Shown: positions 8,208 to 19,358, numbered from the stretch's first letter. The stretch: 64,000 nucleotides of DNA from Sphingobium sp. CCH11-B1 (GCF_001556865.1 NZ_LSJY01000078.1:17202-81201); one strand, 5' to 3'. The notes: generated by a model from the letters alone, not told the origin. Translations and numbers: made by a program.

Positions 8208-9167
8208 TCAGGCCGTAAAACGTCCGCGTAGAAATTCACCGGTTTGCTCGAGTGCCAGCCGTGCTGCCGGCAATACACCGGCCATTTCCACGAATCCATG
8301 TACCATGCCGGGAAGCTCGATATGTTCGACGTACACCCCCGCCTTCTTCAGTGCTTCGGCGTAGAAACGTCCGTCGTCACGCAAGACATCACATTCCCCA
8401 GTAAAAATGAGGGCAGGGGGCAAATCCTTTAGATTCGTCCCGCAAAGCGGCGAAACACGCGGGTCATTGACGAGTTCGCCTGCAAAGGGATCCGCCATGG
8501 CATGCATCGCTGCGAGGGTGAGCGGTGGTACATTCGCATTTTCACTGCGAGACGGAAATTGCGAGCTTGCCGGCGAGAGGTCTGTGCAGGGATAGAAAAG
8601 CACCTGTGCCACCAGAGGCACGACGCCGTGCAATTGCTGGGTGACTACGGCTGATAGGCTTCCTCCGGCACTGTCGCCGGCAACGGCGAGCCTGCCGGGA
8701 TCCAGTCCAAGCTCGCCGGCGTGGTCATGAATCCACTGCGTCGCTGCTACTGCGTCGTCCGGCCCCGCCGGGGCAGGATGTTCCGGCGCCAGTCGATATT
8801 CCACAGAGACAACCGGGTATCCGCTTTCCTGGGCGAGTCGTCGGCAAACCTTGTCATGGGTTTCGATACTGCCGATGCACCAACCCCCGCCGTGGAAATA
8901 GATGGTTGCAGGGGAAGCGTCAGCCGGCTCTTTCGGCAGATACAGTCTTAGCGGAATGTCACCAGCCGATCCTTTGGCGGTGAGATCGAGCGTTCTGGCC
9001 ACCGGCATGGGATCGCCTCCAAGCAGGGCGCCGATCAGCTTATAAGCCTCCCGCATCTCGCCAAAGGGCAAGGATTCCAAAGGCGGCATGCCGCTCTTTG
9101 CCGACGCTTCGAGCACAGCACTCACGTCAGGTGCCAAACGCGTCGGATCAAATTCAGTGTTACCCAT
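8208..9167 (-). CDS. Alpha/beta hydrolase, hormone-sensitive-lipase-type esterase
   Basis: 319 residues from ATG 9167 (GGTGGAG lies upstream; an earlier start at 9200 is possible). The HSL-family oxyanion motif is HGGGW, followed by a conserved RLAPEHPAPAGPDD stretch; the nucleophile is in GDSAGGS, the acid in ECDVLRDDG and the His in GMVHGF. The family cleaves short-chain or aromatic esters in the cytoplasm. It is the last gene in the direction of the ben-cat operon, about 100 bases after pcaF, and may supply benzoate or benzyl alcohol from esters; that role is inference. Confidence 0.88.
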   Translation of the reverse strand: MGNTEFDPTRLAPDVSAVLEASAKSGMPPLESLPFGEMREAYKLIGALLGGDPMPVARTLDLTAKGSAGDIPLRLYLPKEPADASPATIYFHGGGWCIGSIETHDKVCRRLAQESGYPVVSVEYRLAPEHPAPAGPDDAVAATQWIHDHAGELGLDPGRLAVAGDSAGGSLSAVVTQQLHGVVPLVAQVLFYPCTDLSPASSQFPSRSENANVPPLTLAAMHAMADPFAGELVNDPRVSPLCGTNLKDLPPALIFTGECDVLRDDGRFYAEALKKAGVYVEHIELPGMVHGFVEMAGVLPAARLALEQTGEFLRGRFTA

Positions 9168-9269
9168 TGAACTAACTCCACCAGTACCCGTATCTTGCAA
9201 AACCCACCGCTGATCGGCAGGCGCAAGACTGCGGATCCTCCATCATGCTGCATTCATGCCGCTCTGACT

Positions 9270-10478
<1,209 letters not shown>

Positions 10479-10490
10479 GACCGATGCTCC

Positions 10491-11144
10491 TTATGCCGCG
10501 ACGTCGAATGGAGCGGTCAGCTTCAGTCCGGTCAGTTGGCGAACGTCCTCTAAGGAAACGCCGTCCGTCAATTCGAGAACCGAAGCACCCTTCGATCCCA
10601 CGGCGAATACGCCAAGATCGGTATAGACGCGCGAGACACAGCCGAGACCGGTGAGCGGATAGGTGCAGGTTTCGACCAGCTTGCTCTGGCCTCGTCTGGT
10701 GAGCAGCTCCATCATGACGAACGTCTGCTTGGCGCCGATCGCGAGGTCCATCGCGCCGCCCACCGCTGGGATCGCGCCCGGTTCGCCGGTGTGCCAGTTG
10801 GCGAGGTCGCCCCTGACCGAGACCTGGAAGGCGCCGAGCACGCAGATATCGAGATGGCCGCCGCGCATCATCGCGAAACTGTCGGCATGGTGGAAGAAGC
10901 AACCACCGGTGAGCAGGGTCACAGGCTGTTTTCCCGCATTGATCAGTTCGGGATCTTCCGATCCTTTCGCGGGGGAGGGGCCCATGCCGAGCAGGCCATT
11001 CTCGCTTTGGAGAATGATCTCACGGTCCGCTGGAAGGTAATCGGCGACCTTGGTGGGCAGGCCGATCCCGAGGTTGACATAGGCGCCTTCGGGTATGTCC
11101 CTGGCGACACGGGCGGCCATTTGGTCGCGGTTGAGGCGGTTCAT
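10491..11144 (-). CDS. pcaJ: 3-oxoadipate CoA-transferase, beta subunit
   Basis: 217 residues from the ATG at 11144; an ATG two codons upstream is too close to the GAGGAC ribosome site. The catalytic Glu sits in SENGLLG (about residue 48), where it forms the acyl-CoA anhydride in class I CoA-transferases. With PcaI it converts 3-oxoadipate + succinyl-CoA to 3-oxoadipyl-CoA + succinate. A second reading as a generic 3-oxoacid CoA-transferase is possible from sequence alone, but the position between pcaI and pcaF fixes the role. Confidence 0.93.
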   Translation of the reverse strand: MNRLNRDQMAARVARDIPEGAYVNLGIGLPTKVADYLPADREIILQSENGLLGMGPSPAKGSEDPELINAGKQPVTLLTGGCFFHHADSFAMMRGGHLDICVLGAFQVSVRGDLANWHTGEPGAIPAVGGAMDLAIGAKQTFVMMELLTRRGQSKLVETCTYPLTGLGCVSRVYTDLGVFAVGSKGASVLELTDGVSLEDVRQLTGLKLTAPFDVAA

Positions 11145-11158
11145 GGACATGTCCTCGC

Positions 11159-11848
11159 TCAGGCAACGGCCTGCAATGGAATGGAGGGACTGATCGCGAC
11201 GACACGCTGGACGAAAATGCCGGGCGTCACGATGACTTCAGGGTCGAGATCGCCAAGCGGAACGATCGCGGAGACCTGGACGACCGTCGTTTTGGCCGCC
11301 ATCGCCATGATCGGGCCGAAATTGCGTGCTGTCTTGCGATAGACGAGATTGCCCCAGCGATCACCCTGATGCGCCTTGATCAGCGCGAAGTCAGCATGGA
11401 TCGGATATTCGAGCACATAGTCGCGACCATCGATGGTGCGAGTTTCCTTGCCCTCGGCCAGCAGCGTTCCGTATCCGGTCGGGGTGAAAATGCCGCCCAG
11501 GCCTGAGCCGGCCGCCTGAATACGGGCGGCGAGATTGCCTTGCGGCACGAGTTCCAGCTCGATCTTGCCGGCACGATAGGCTGCATCGAAATGCTGCGAG
11601 TCCGATTGGCGGGGAAATGAGCAGATGATCTTTTTCACCCGCCCTTCGCGGATGAGTGCGGCGACTCCCTGCTCGCCATTGCCGGCATTGTTGTTGACGA
11701 TGGTCAGCTCCCGGGCGCCATGATCGATGAGTGCGTCGATGAGTTCATCCGGCATTCCGGCCGTACCGAAGCCACCGATCATGACGGTCGCGCCGTCCTC
11801 AATGTCCGATATGGCCGCCGCAGCCGTCTCCACGCTTTTGTCGATCAT
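11159..11848 (-). CDS. pcaI: 3-oxoadipate CoA-transferase, alpha subunit
   Basis: 229 residues from ATG 11848, which follows AAGAGGTGCCC; the GTG at 11854 is an alternative. The glycine-rich CoA-binding loop is MIGGFGTAGMPDELIDAL and the subunit has the family run YVLEYPIHADFALIKAHQGDRWGNLVYRKTARNFGPIMA. It pairs with the PcaJ subunit encoded 14 bases downstream. Between it and the aldehyde dehydrogenase gene upstream is a 74-base gap, the largest inside this half of the operon. Confidence 0.93.
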   Translation of the reverse strand: MIDKSVETAAAAISDIEDGATVMIGGFGTAGMPDELIDALIDHGARELTIVNNNAGNGEQGVAALIREGRVKKIICSFPRQSDSQHFDAAYRAGKIELELVPQGNLAARIQAAGSGLGGIFTPTGYGTLLAEGKETRTIDGRDYVLEYPIHADFALIKAHQGDRWGNLVYRKTARNFGPIMAMAAKTTVVQVSAIVPLGDLDPEVIVTPGIFVQRVVAISPSIPLQAVA

Positions 11849-11922
11849 GGGCACCTCTTTTCAGTTCTGTTCATCGGCTCCCGACCAGGCCTGAGTTGAT
11901 CGGGAACATCACAACCATCATG

Positions 11923-13386
11923 TCAAAACGGGTAGGCGGGCGGCGTGCCCTTGATCGTCATCCACTGCCATTCCGTGAAGAGATCCCAATTGGCAGGACC
12001 ACCGATCGAGGTGCCGTTGCCGGAGGCGCCAACGCCGCCGAAGGGGTTGACCACATCGTCATTCACCGTCTGGTCATTGATATGGAGCAGGCCGCAGTTA
12101 AGCCGTTCGCCAAGCGCGATCGCGCGGGCGACATCCTTCGACACCACTGCCGCCGAAAGCCCATATTCAGTGTTGTTGGCGAGCTGGACCGCCTCATCAT
12201 CGGTTTCGAAAGGCACAAGCACCGCCACAGGACCGAAAACCTCCTCGCTATAGGCGGACATGGCGGGCGTAACGTCACGCAGTACGGTCGGGGCGAGAAA
12301 CAGCCCTTCGGTCGTACCGCCCGCGAGCAAGGTAGCCCCTTGCGCGACCGACTGCTCGATCACCGACTTCGCATGATCGAGTTGCTGCTGATTGATAAGC
12401 GGGCCGAGCGCCACAGTGCCACTCATCGGATCGCCTACGGGAAGCGCTTTGGCCTTCTCTGCGAGCCTTGCCGAGAATTCCTCGATGATCGACTTGTGTA
12501 CCAGGACGCGCCCTGCCGACATGCAGATCTGACCCTGATGGAGATAGACACCCCATGCGGCATTCTTGAGCGCCAGTTCCATGTCGGCGTCGTCGAGGAT
12601 GATGAGCGAGTTCTTGCCACCAAGCTCCAGCGAGACCTTCTTGAGATGCTTGCTCGCATTCTGTCCGACCATGCGGCCCGCGTTGGTTGATCCGGTGAAC
12701 TGGATCATCGCGATATTGTCATCGCTGCACAGGGCTTCGCCAGCATCGCCACGACCGGCCAGGACATGGAGAACACCGGCTGGAAGACCTGCCAGTTCGA
12801 AGAGGCGCGCGATCACGAAGCCGCCGCAGATTGTGGTGCGGGGATCGGGTTTCAGCACCACCGCGTTCCCCACGGCAAGCGCAGGGGCGACTGCCCGCAT
12901 CGCCAGATAGAGTGGGAAGTTGAACGGCGCGATGATGCCGACCACGCCAAGTGGACGGCGCTTGGCCAGGCTGGTACGCCCGGTCTCGCTGGGCAGGACG
13001 AGACCTTGCGCCTCATAGGGCATGGCACCGGCAATCTGGATCGCCTTCAATGAAAGCGTCAACTCGAACTCAGCCTTGGCCCGGACCGAACCGCTTTCGC
13101 GCATGATCCATTCGACGATTTCGTCCCAATGTTCATGCCCGGCGGCGACGGCTTTCGGGAAGACCGCGGCGCGTTCGTCCGGCTTCGCTGCCGCCCAGCC
13201 TTGCTGGGCCTTGCGTGCGGCCGCTGCAGCGACCGCGATGCCGGCGGCATCGGTCATGCCCACTTTGCCGATGACCTTTCCGGTTGCCGGCTCCGACACC
13301 TCCGAGACCGACGCAATGGCGGTCCATCCTCCATCGAACACCCGGCCGCTCAAATGTTCGTCGGTCAGGAATTTTGTCGTCGTCAT
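11923..13386 (-). CDS. Benzaldehyde dehydrogenase-like NAD(P)+ aldehyde dehydrogenase
   Basis: 487 residues from ATG 13386; the open frame extends further upstream only over pcaD. Class 3-like aldehyde dehydrogenase: PFNFPLYLA near residue 150, nucleotide loop FTGSTNAGR, catalytic Glu in LELGGKN and catalytic Cys in QGQICMSAGR. The ATG overlaps the pcaD stop as ATGA, so translation is coupled. The ben genes next to it and the benzyl-alcohol-type dehydrogenase at 21820 make benzaldehyde to benzoate (XylC-type) the most likely reaction. A broader aromatic aldehyde range cannot be excluded. Confidence 0.85.
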   Translation of the reverse strand: MTTTKFLTDEHLSGRVFDGGWTAIASVSEVSEPATGKVIGKVGMTDAAGIAVAAAAARKAQQGWAAAKPDERAAVFPKAVAAGHEHWDEIVEWIMRESGSVRAKAEFELTLSLKAIQIAGAMPYEAQGLVLPSETGRTSLAKRRPLGVVGIIAPFNFPLYLAMRAVAPALAVGNAVVLKPDPRTTICGGFVIARLFELAGLPAGVLHVLAGRGDAGEALCSDDNIAMIQFTGSTNAGRMVGQNASKHLKKVSLELGGKNSLIILDDADMELALKNAAWGVYLHQGQICMSAGRVLVHKSIIEEFSARLAEKAKALPVGDPMSGTVALGPLINQQQLDHAKSVIEQSVAQGATLLAGGTTEGLFLAPTVLRDVTPAMSAYSEEVFGPVAVLVPFETDDEAVQLANNTEYGLSAAVVSKDVARAIALGERLNCGLLHINDQTVNDDVVNPFGGVGASGNGTSIGGPANWDLFTEWQWMTIKGTPPAYPF

Positions 13387-14231
13387 GATGCTTCTCCGGT
13401 AATCGACGTGGCTCGCGGCGGACGGGTGCCCGTCGTGTCCGGCGCGCCGCCCTTCGGCGCGTCGAGGAAAGAGGTGATGGCGCGTGCGAGTGCCTCGGGC
13501 GCTTCGAGTGGGGCAAGATGGGCAGCATCGAGGTGAACAACCTGTGCGCCATCGATAGCCTCGACGATATGTTCGCCATGGCCAGTAAAGGGGGTCGACG
13601 TGTCGAGATCGCCCGCCACGACCAAGGTCGGGACATGGATCGATTCGAGCTGCCAATAAATATCCATGTCGCGGATCGCTGCTGCACAGCCGGCATAGCC
13701 TTCGGGCGCCATCAACCTCAGGCCTTCCGCAATCCTGGCGCTTGCGTCGGGGTCGGTTTCGCGGAAACCGGGCGACAGAAAGCGTCCCAAGGCGAGATCG
13801 AGAATGGCGGCTGTGCCTTCTTCTCGCACAATGTTCACGCGAGCGGCCCAGGCGCCCTGGTCCATCGTCGCCGAGGTGCAGATCGGAATAAGGGCACTGA
13901 CCCGATCGGCATGGGCGAGGGCAAGCTCCATCGCGATCATCCCGCCCAGCGAAACTCCGGCGATGGCAGCCTGGCCTATGCCGGCATCGTCGAGAACCGC
14001 GATCACATCATCTGCCAGGCTGTCCAGGCTGTAGTCGCCGGACGGGGCGTCAGAACGGCCATGGCCGCGCGTGTCCATCCGCAGGACATGAAATCCCGCA
14101 AGACGAGGCACCACGCGATCCCACAGGTGCAGATCCGTACCGATTGAATTGAGGAGCAACAGGGGACGTCCGGCGCGGTCGCCATCGCTTTCCCAATGAA
14201 GCCTGATACCGTCTCTCACCGTCGTCGGCAT
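13383..14231 (-). CDS. pcaD: 3-oxoadipate enol-lactonase
   Basis: 282 residues, slightly longer than usual (~260) because of a Pro/Thr-rich tail. Alpha/beta hydrolase fold: LLLNSIGTDLHLWD (oxyanion), [11 protein letters not shown], nucleophile in GVSLGG, acid in AGDLDTSTP, His in AAHLAPLEAPE. The first block and the RGHGRSD run are typical of PcaD. It hydrolyses 3-oxoadipate enol-lactone, the product of CatC, to 3-oxoadipate. AGGAGGG lies ahead of the ATG and the stop overlaps the aldehyde dehydrogenase start. Confidence 0.92.
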   Translation of the reverse strand: MPTTVRDGIRLHWESDGDRAGRPLLLLNSIGTDLHLWDRVVPRLAGFHVLRMDTRGHGRSDAPSGDYSLDSLADDVIAVLDDAGIGQAAIAGVSLGGMIAMELALAHADRVSALIPICTSATMDQGAWAARVNIVREEGTAAILDLALGRFLSPGFRETDPDASARIAEGLRLMAPEGYAGCAAAIRDMDIYWQLESIHVPTLVVAGDLDTSTPFTGHGEHIVEAIDGAQVVHLDAAHLAPLEAPEALARAITSFLDAPKGGAPDTTGTRPPRATSITGEAS

Positions 14232-14361
14232 CGTTTAACCCTCCTGCCCAATAGCGCGGCACATGCCGGACGTCAGCGGCGGCAGCCCGGATCTGGTGGC
14301 AGATGCTTTGGCAAAAGACGCCGGAATGGCTTTGATCCTGGGAGCGGCCTTGCGCATGGTT

Positions 14362-15138
14362 CTATCCCAGATCTCCGCCCGCGACCGGGAGCACGCTGCC
14401 GGTCACATAGCTTGCCTCATCGGAAGCCAGGAACAGGATGGGGGCCACCTGCTCGTCGATAGTTCCATAACGCTTCAGGAAGCTGGATTCGACAACCTGC
14501 TCGACCACTTCGGCCATCCAGGTCTTTTCCTGATCATTGTCGCCATCGGGGTTGCGCGGCACGCGCCTTGCGGGCGCTTCGGTCCCGCCCGGCGCGGTGG
14601 CGACCACCCGGATATCCTTCGCGGCATATTCCATCGCGAGGCTCTGGGTCAGCGCGTTCACGCCCCCTTTGGCCGCGGAATAGGGCGCGCGATGGATGCC
14701 GCGTGTCGCGTTGGACGACACATTGACGATGGTACCATGGCCTGCCTTCAGAAAATGCGGCAGCACCGCATGACAGGACCAGAGCGTGGGCAGAAGCGAG
14801 CGGCGGATCTCCGCCTCGATCTGCTCCGGTTCGAAGGCATCGTAGGGACGCATGCGGATTGCGCCGCCGACATTGTTGATGAGGATGTCGATCCGTCCGA
14901 AGATCCGAATGGCTTCGGCCATGGCTGCCACAGCGCCTTCATGCGTCTCCAGATCGCAGCGAAACCCCAGGCACGAGTAGCCCGCTTCCATCGCCACTTC
15001 GTCCACGAAGTCCGCGCGGTCCGCCAACAGAACCTGCCCCCCTTCGGCTGCGGCGCGCAGCGCTACAGATCGGCCGATACCCTGAGCGGCACCGGTCACG
15101 ACCAGCACCCTGTCCTTGAAGCGATCAGTGAAAATCAT
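14362..15138 (-). CDS. benD: Benzoate cis-diol dehydrogenase (1,6-dihydroxycyclohexa-2,4-diene-1-carboxylate dehydrogenase)
   Basis: 258-residue short-chain dehydrogenase. The NAD-binding motif is TGAAQGIGRS at residues ~15-24, the structural NNVGG block is present, and the catalytic YSAAK with the preceding SSN is intact. BenD oxidises and decarboxylates the benzoate cis-diol to catechol with NAD+. Its ATG overlaps the benC stop as ATGA. Position directly after benABC makes the role clear. The gap of about 130 bases to pcaD holds no ORF that I can support. Confidence 0.93.
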   Translation of the reverse strand: MIFTDRFKDRVLVVTGAAQGIGRSVALRAAAEGGQVLLADRADFVDEVAMEAGYSCLGFRCDLETHEGAVAAMAEAIRIFGRIDILINNVGGAIRMRPYDAFEPEQIEAEIRRSLLPTLWSCHAVLPHFLKAGHGTIVNVSSNATRGIHRAPYSAAKGGVNALTQSLAMEYAAKDIRVVATAPGGTEAPARRVPRNPDGDNDQEKTWMAEVVEQVVESSFLKRYGTIDEQVAPILFLASDEASYVTGSVLPVAGGDLG

Positions 15139-16157
15139 GCCGGCACCGCTTCGGTCGAGGCGAATTTTTCGTAATAGAAATTGACCGGCGTCACGCCCCG
15201 ATCGCGCAAGGTTCCACGGACAGCCTCGACCATCGGTGGAGGGCCGCAGAGATAGACGTCGACGTCGCCGCCATGGAAATATTCCTCGCCGATATGGTCG
15301 GTCACATGCCCCTTGAGCACATTGTCACTTTCCGGGTGGCTGACGCAGGTTGCATAGGAAAATTTGGGGAGGCGCTCGGTGAAGGATTCGAGCTTCTTGA
15401 GTTCAACCAGTCCCTTTTCGAACGATACCCCGTAGACCAGATGAATCGGTTGATCCGTGCCGTGGTCCGCTAACACTTCCAGCATGGAGAGAATCGGCGC
15501 GAGGCCGGTGCCCCCTGCAAGCATCAACACCGGGCGCGTCGCGGCACGCAGGAAAAAGCTGCCGTTCGGGCCGACAAACCGCATATGGTCACCGGGCTGT
15601 GCCTTGTTTGCCAGCCATCCGCTCATCAGGCCTTTAGGCACATTGCGGATCACGAAACCCGCTTCTGCGGCCCCCGGCTTCGAACTGAAAGAATAGGAGC
15701 GATGTTCTTCGGTGCCGGGGACGAACAGATTGACATACTGGCCAGGAAGAAAAGCCAGTGCCTCCGGATTGTCGAGGGTGAGCGTGAGAATAATCGTGTC
15801 CTCGCTCGCCAGTTCGACTGCCTTCACCGTCGCGCCATGTTCAACGGGCACGATTTTGCAGGCGGTGGATGGCACCGGCACCTGGATCACGCAATCGGAA
15901 GAGGGCACCATCTGGCAGGTGAGGACCAGGCCTTCGTCCGCCTCCTCGGCGGTCAGGGCATCGTCGATATAATCGTCGCCCAGGTCATACTCGCCTTGTT
16001 CGCAGCGGCATTTGCAGGTGCCGCACACGCCGTCGGAGCAATCCATCGGAAGATTGACCTTCTGGCGATAGGCAGCGTCGAGGACTTTCTCCCCTTCCTT
16101 GCATTCGACGATCCTGGTGGCGCCATCCTCGAAGTTGAGCGCGATACGATAAGACAT
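15135..16157 (-). CDS. benC: Benzoate 1,2-dioxygenase electron-transfer reductase
   Basis: 340 residues from ATG 16157, preceded by CGGAGAGAAATCC; an ATG nine codons upstream is weaker. N-terminal plant-type [2Fe-2S] ferredoxin domain with Cys40, Cys45, Cys48 and Cys81, then an FAD domain with HRSYSFSS and an NAD domain with GGTGLAPILSM and a C-terminal CGPPPMV motif. This single-component reductase carries electrons from NADH to the BenAB oxygenase. The order ferredoxin-FAD-NAD is that of BenC/XylZ. Confidence 0.95.
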   Translation of the reverse strand: MSYRIALNFEDGATRIVECKEGEKVLDAAYRQKVNLPMDCSDGVCGTCKCRCEQGEYDLGDDYIDDALTAEEADEGLVLTCQMVPSSDCVIQVPVPSTACKIVPVEHGATVKAVELASEDTIILTLTLDNPEALAFLPGQYVNLFVPGTEEHRSYSFSSKPGAAEAGFVIRNVPKGLMSGWLANKAQPGDHMRFVGPNGSFFLRAATRPVLMLAGGTGLAPILSMLEVLADHGTDQPIHLVYGVSFEKGLVELKKLESFTERLPKFSYATCVSHPESDNVLKGHVTDHIGEEYFHGGDVDVYLCGPPPMVEAVRGTLRDRGVTPVNFYYEKFASTEAVPA

Positions 16158-16189
16158 GGATTTCTCTCCGGGGCACCCCGGCACCGCTA

Positions 16190-16696
16190 TCAGACGTGAT
16201 AGATATCGATGACCTGGTGGATATAATCGCTTTTCAGAACGATCTTTTTATTGACGATCAGGGGAGCATCCCCACGGGTGTCGAGCGTGTAGAAGCTTGT
16301 GCCGAAGAAGCTGTCGGTCTTCTTGTAGCGGTGACTGAGCGTATGCCAGTTGAAGCGCAGATCGATCGCTCCCTCGCGAATATCGAGGAGCTCGACATTC
16401 GAGATATTATGGCTTGTCCGGGGTTCAGGCGTGCTGGCGCTCGATCGCTCGGTCTTGATCCGAAAGACGCGATCCTCAAGCCCGTCGCGGTTGGGATAAT
16501 AGATCAGCGAGATGTGACGCTGGGGATCTTCGACCAACTGATCGTCATCGTCCCATGCCGGCATCCAGTATGTCACATGAGGCGAATAGAGAGACAACCA
16601 TTCGTCCCATTCGCGATCATCCAGCAGCCGGGCTTCACGATAGAGGAAGGCCTTGACCTGTTCGAGGTTGAGCAAACAGTCAGCAGTGATCGTCAT
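16190..16696 (-). CDS. benB: Benzoate 1,2-dioxygenase, small (beta) subunit
   Basis: 168 residues, the usual size of ring-hydroxylating dioxygenase beta subunits, which adopt an NTF2-like fold and have a structural role in the (alpha-beta)3 oxygenase. Family features include [21 protein letters not shown] near the N-terminus and the central [12 protein letters not shown] block. Start overlaps the benA stop as ATGA, so the two subunits are translationally coupled. Chemistry and substrate range are set by BenA. Confidence 0.94.
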   Translation of the reverse strand: MTITADCLLNLEQVKAFLYREARLLDDREWDEWLSLYSPHVTYWMPAWDDDDQLVEDPQRHISLIYYPNRDGLEDRVFRIKTERSSASTPEPRTSHNISNVELLDIREGAIDLRFNWHTLSHRYKKTDSFFGTSFYTLDTRGDAPLIVNKKIVLKSDYIHQVIDIYHV

Positions 16697-18072
16697 GCAA
16701 CCACTCCCAGCTTCGGACGACGAACGATCTGTTCACCATCTCCCCCACCATCGGGCGTCAGTGCTTCACGCAGCGTCTGGGCCCAATATTCGTGCTGGCG
16801 CACGAAAAGGCCCTCGTCCTCGCTACGCTCCCCGCTCAGCAACGGCTTGAGGCCGAGGCGCTTTGCATTCTCGTCCGGTCCCTCCACCCAGTGGGTCGCC
16901 CCACGGCTGAGGTCGTTCCAGAGGGTATCTGCGCCGGCATAACCCGTCTGACAGGCGCGGAATTCCTCCAGATCATCCGGCGTTCCCATGCCGGAGACGT
17001 TGAAGAAATCCTCATATTGCCGGATGCGGATCGCGCGCTCGCTGTCGGATTCACCGCGCGGGGCGAAGCAGTAGATGGTCACTTCGGTCTGATCGACGCT
17101 GATCGGCCGCACGACCCGGATCTGGGTCGAGAACTGGTCCATCAGATAGACGTTGGGATAGATGCCGAGATTGCGGGTCTGGCCCACAATATAGTCGGCG
17201 CGCTCCTTGCCAAGGCGTGCTTCCAGTTCTTCCTTGTGATTGTGAATGGGCCGAACCTCGGGATTGAGGAGGTTGGTCCACAGCAGGATATGGCCGTTCT
17301 CGAAACTGTAGACGCCACCCACGCTTTTCGACCAGCCATTGGCGTCGACCGCCTTGGTGCCGTCATTGTCGTAATTGCGATGGCTCATCGTGGCGGCATA
17401 GTTCCAATGGACGGAACTGACGTGATAGCCGTCGGCGCCATTCTCCATCTGGAGTTTCCAGTTACCATCATAGATATAGGAGGAGTTGCCGCGCACCACC
17501 TCGATGCCGTCCGGGCAGGAATCGACGATCTGGTCGATCACGTCCCGGGCTCCGCCGAGATGCTCTTCCAGCGATGCCACGTCGGGATTGAGGCTCCCGA
17601 ACAGGAAACCCCGGTAATTGCCGAACCGCGCGACCTTCGTCAGGTCGTGTGAGCCTTCGGTATCGAAGGACGCCGGATAGTCGCCATATTTGCCGTCTTT
17701 GACCTTCAAGAGCTTGCCCGCATTGTTAAAGGTCCAGCCATGGAACGGGCAGGTGAAGCTGCCCTTGTTGCCATGTTTGCGGCGGCACAGCATCGCGCCA
17801 CGATGCGCGCAGGCGTTGATCATCGCATGGAGTTCACCCGTTTTGTCGCGCGTGACGACGACCGGCTGCCTCCCGATCCAGGTGGTGAAATAGTCGTTAT
17901 TCTCCGGGATCTGGCTTTCATGAGCCAGGAACACCCAATTGCCTTCGAAGATGTGCTTCATCTCGACATCGAACATCTCCGGGTCGGTGAAGATGTCACG
18001 ACGGCACTGAAACAGCCCACGTTCCTTGTCATCGACCACGGAGGTCTCGATACGGTCCAGAAGATCGGTCAT
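16693..18072 (-). CDS. benA: Benzoate 1,2-dioxygenase, large (alpha) subunit
   Basis: 459 residues. The Rieske centre is complete: Cys88-x-His90 and Cys108-x2-His111. The mononuclear iron site is visible as [15 protein letters not shown], with two His ligands, plus a C-terminal acidic ligand region (GTPDDLEEF). The enzyme adds O2 to benzoate at C1 and C2, giving the cis-diol used by BenD. The sequence is closer in style to BenA/XylX than to naphthalene-type subunits. A strong ribosome site GAGGATTAA precedes the ATG. Only 27 bases separate it from catA upstream, so it has no separate promoter. Confidence 0.95.
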   Translation of the reverse strand: MTDLLDRIETSVVDDKERGLFQCRRDIFTDPEMFDVEMKHIFEGNWVFLAHESQIPENNDYFTTWIGRQPVVVTRDKTGELHAMINACAHRGAMLCRRKHGNKGSFTCPFHGWTFNNAGKLLKVKDGKYGDYPASFDTEGSHDLTKVARFGNYRGFLFGSLNPDVASLEEHLGGARDVIDQIVDSCPDGIEVVRGNSSYIYDGNWKLQMENGADGYHVSSVHWNYAATMSHRNYDNDGTKAVDANGWSKSVGGVYSFENGHILLWTNLLNPEVRPIHNHKEELEARLGKERADYIVGQTRNLGIYPNVYLMDQFSTQIRVVRPISVDQTEVTIYCFAPRGESDSERAIRIRQYEDFFNVSGMGTPDDLEEFRACQTGYAGADTLWNDLSRGATHWVEGPDENAKRLGLKPLLSGERSEDEGLFVRQHEYWAQTLREALTPDGGGDGEQIVRRPKLGVVA

Positions 18073-18099
18073 TTAATCCTCTCCTGTCTTGTTTGGCGT

Positions 18100-19011
18100 T
18101 CAGGCGGCTTCTTTTTCCGCTTCCGCGGAAGCGCGCCGACGGCTCGAGAGATGCTCTTCTTCCCTGTCAGCGGAGTGCTGAAGGTGGAAGTCGAAGGCGA
18201 TATAGGCAGTGTCGCCCTGACGCTGCGGGACGGGCAGCAGTCCTTCGCGGGTGCCGAAAGCGAAGTCGTCCGCGGCGAACGGGTCGTCGCCGAAATTGAT
18301 CTGCGTCGTCAGCGTGCGGTAGCCGGGCGCCTCGACGAAGAAATGGACATGCGCAGGGCGATGGCCGTGGCGGCCCAGCGCTTTCATCAGCACGTCGGTC
18401 GCGCCGCCCGGCGGCACGCTGTAGCCGTTCGGCATCTTGGAGTGAAAGGCATAGCGGCCATCCGCACCGATCTTGATACGTGCGCGGTTATTGAAGGGCG
18501 TCTGTTCGTGCGTCGGGTCGAAATGCGAATACCAGCCTTGCGAATTGGCATGCCAGACATGGAGAATGGCATTCTGCACAGGCTCACCATCCGGCCCGGT
18601 AATCTGGCCGTTCACGTAGAGCGTGTCGGTCTCGTCAGGATCCTTGGAAAGGTTGACGTCGCCTTCGGACAAGGGAGCTCCCGCGACATAGAGTGGACCC
18701 TCGATCGTGCGCGGCGTCCCACCGGTCAGACCGGCTTCGACGTCCTTGGCATCGTTGAACAGGTCGATGAAATGTTCGAGACCCGACCCCGCTACGAGCA
18801 GGCCATATTCACCAGCACCGGTCTGCAGGAAGCTTACGGCATTCCAGAACTCGCTTTCGCCGATGTCGTGCTTGATGATGATTTCCGCGCTGGCATCCAG
18901 AATGTCGCGGAAGATCGCTTTCAGGCGCGGGTTGCCACCTTCCGCATCGAGACCGGCCGCCTTGTCGAACAGGTTCCGGACTTCAGGGGTTTTTACGAAA
19001 CTCACATCCAT
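18100..19011 (-). CDS. catA: Catechol 1,2-dioxygenase
   Basis: 303 residues from ATG 19011 (CGGAGA upstream; GTG 19017 overlaps that site). Intradiol dioxygenase with all four Fe(III) ligands: Tyr161 in GWYSHFD, Tyr197 in NGYSVPPGG, His221 and His223 in RPAHVHFF. Their spacing (36, 24, 2) equals that of Acinetobacter CatA. The helical N-terminal dimerisation domain (residues ~1-100) is present. It opens catechol to cis,cis-muconate. The last ~25 residues are charged and variable (EEEHLSSRRRASAEAEKEA). The gene lies between catC and benA in one operon. Confidence 0.95.
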   Translation of the reverse strand: MDVSFVKTPEVRNLFDKAAGLDAEGGNPRLKAIFRDILDASAEIIIKHDIGESEFWNAVSFLQTGAGEYGLLVAGSGLEHFIDLFNDAKDVEAGLTGGTPRTIEGPLYVAGAPLSEGDVNLSKDPDETDTLYVNGQITGPDGEPVQNAILHVWHANSQGWYSHFDPTHEQTPFNNRARIKIGADGRYAFHSKMPNGYSVPPGGATDVLMKALGRHGHRPAHVHFFVEAPGYRTLTTQINFGDDPFAADDFAFGTREGLLPVPQRQGDTAYIAFDFHLQHSADREEEHLSSRRRASAEAEKEAA

Positions 19012-19064
19012 TATCACTCTCCGTCAAATTGGGCTCGCCGCCTGACAAGCCTTCTGGTTACGCG

Positions 19065-19355
19065 TCAGCGATCGTCCTCGTGCAGCGAGGAGGGGTGCCG
19101 GCAGAGCGGCGTCACCTTCATTTTCATGAAGGGAAAGAGAGGCAGCCCGGTCAGGATGTCGTGCAGCTCCGCGTTGCTCTCAACGTCGAAGATACTGACA
19201 TTTGCGTAGCGTCCGACGACGCGCCAGATGTGACGCCATTTGCCAGCGCTTTGCAGTTCCTGAAACCGGGCCTTTTCTGCGACCTTCAGGCTCTCGGCTT
19301 CTACCTTGTCAAAATCGAGGGGGATGCGGACATCCATTTCCACCATGATCAGCAT
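19065..19355 (-). CDS. catC: Muconolactone delta-isomerase
   Basis: 96 residues, the exact family size. MLIMVEMDVRIP at the start, the charged EKARFQELQSAGKWRHIWRVVGRYANVSIFDV middle and the LPLFPFMKMKVTPLCRHPS tail are CatC hallmarks. The enzyme, a decamer in known cases, converts muconolactone to 3-oxoadipate enol-lactone. It begins three bases after catB ends. GGGAG precedes the start. Confidence 0.95.
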   Translation of the reverse strand: MLIMVEMDVRIPLDFDKVEAESLKVAEKARFQELQSAGKWRHIWRVVGRYANVSIFDVESNAELHDILTGLPLFPFMKMKVTPLCRHPSSLHEDDR

Positions 19356-19358
19356 CGG

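Noticed and set aside
17740..19209. 489-codon plus-strand ORF over benA, catA and catC
   Set aside because: It runs antisense through three certain genes; long open frames on the opposite strand are common in GC-rich DNA.
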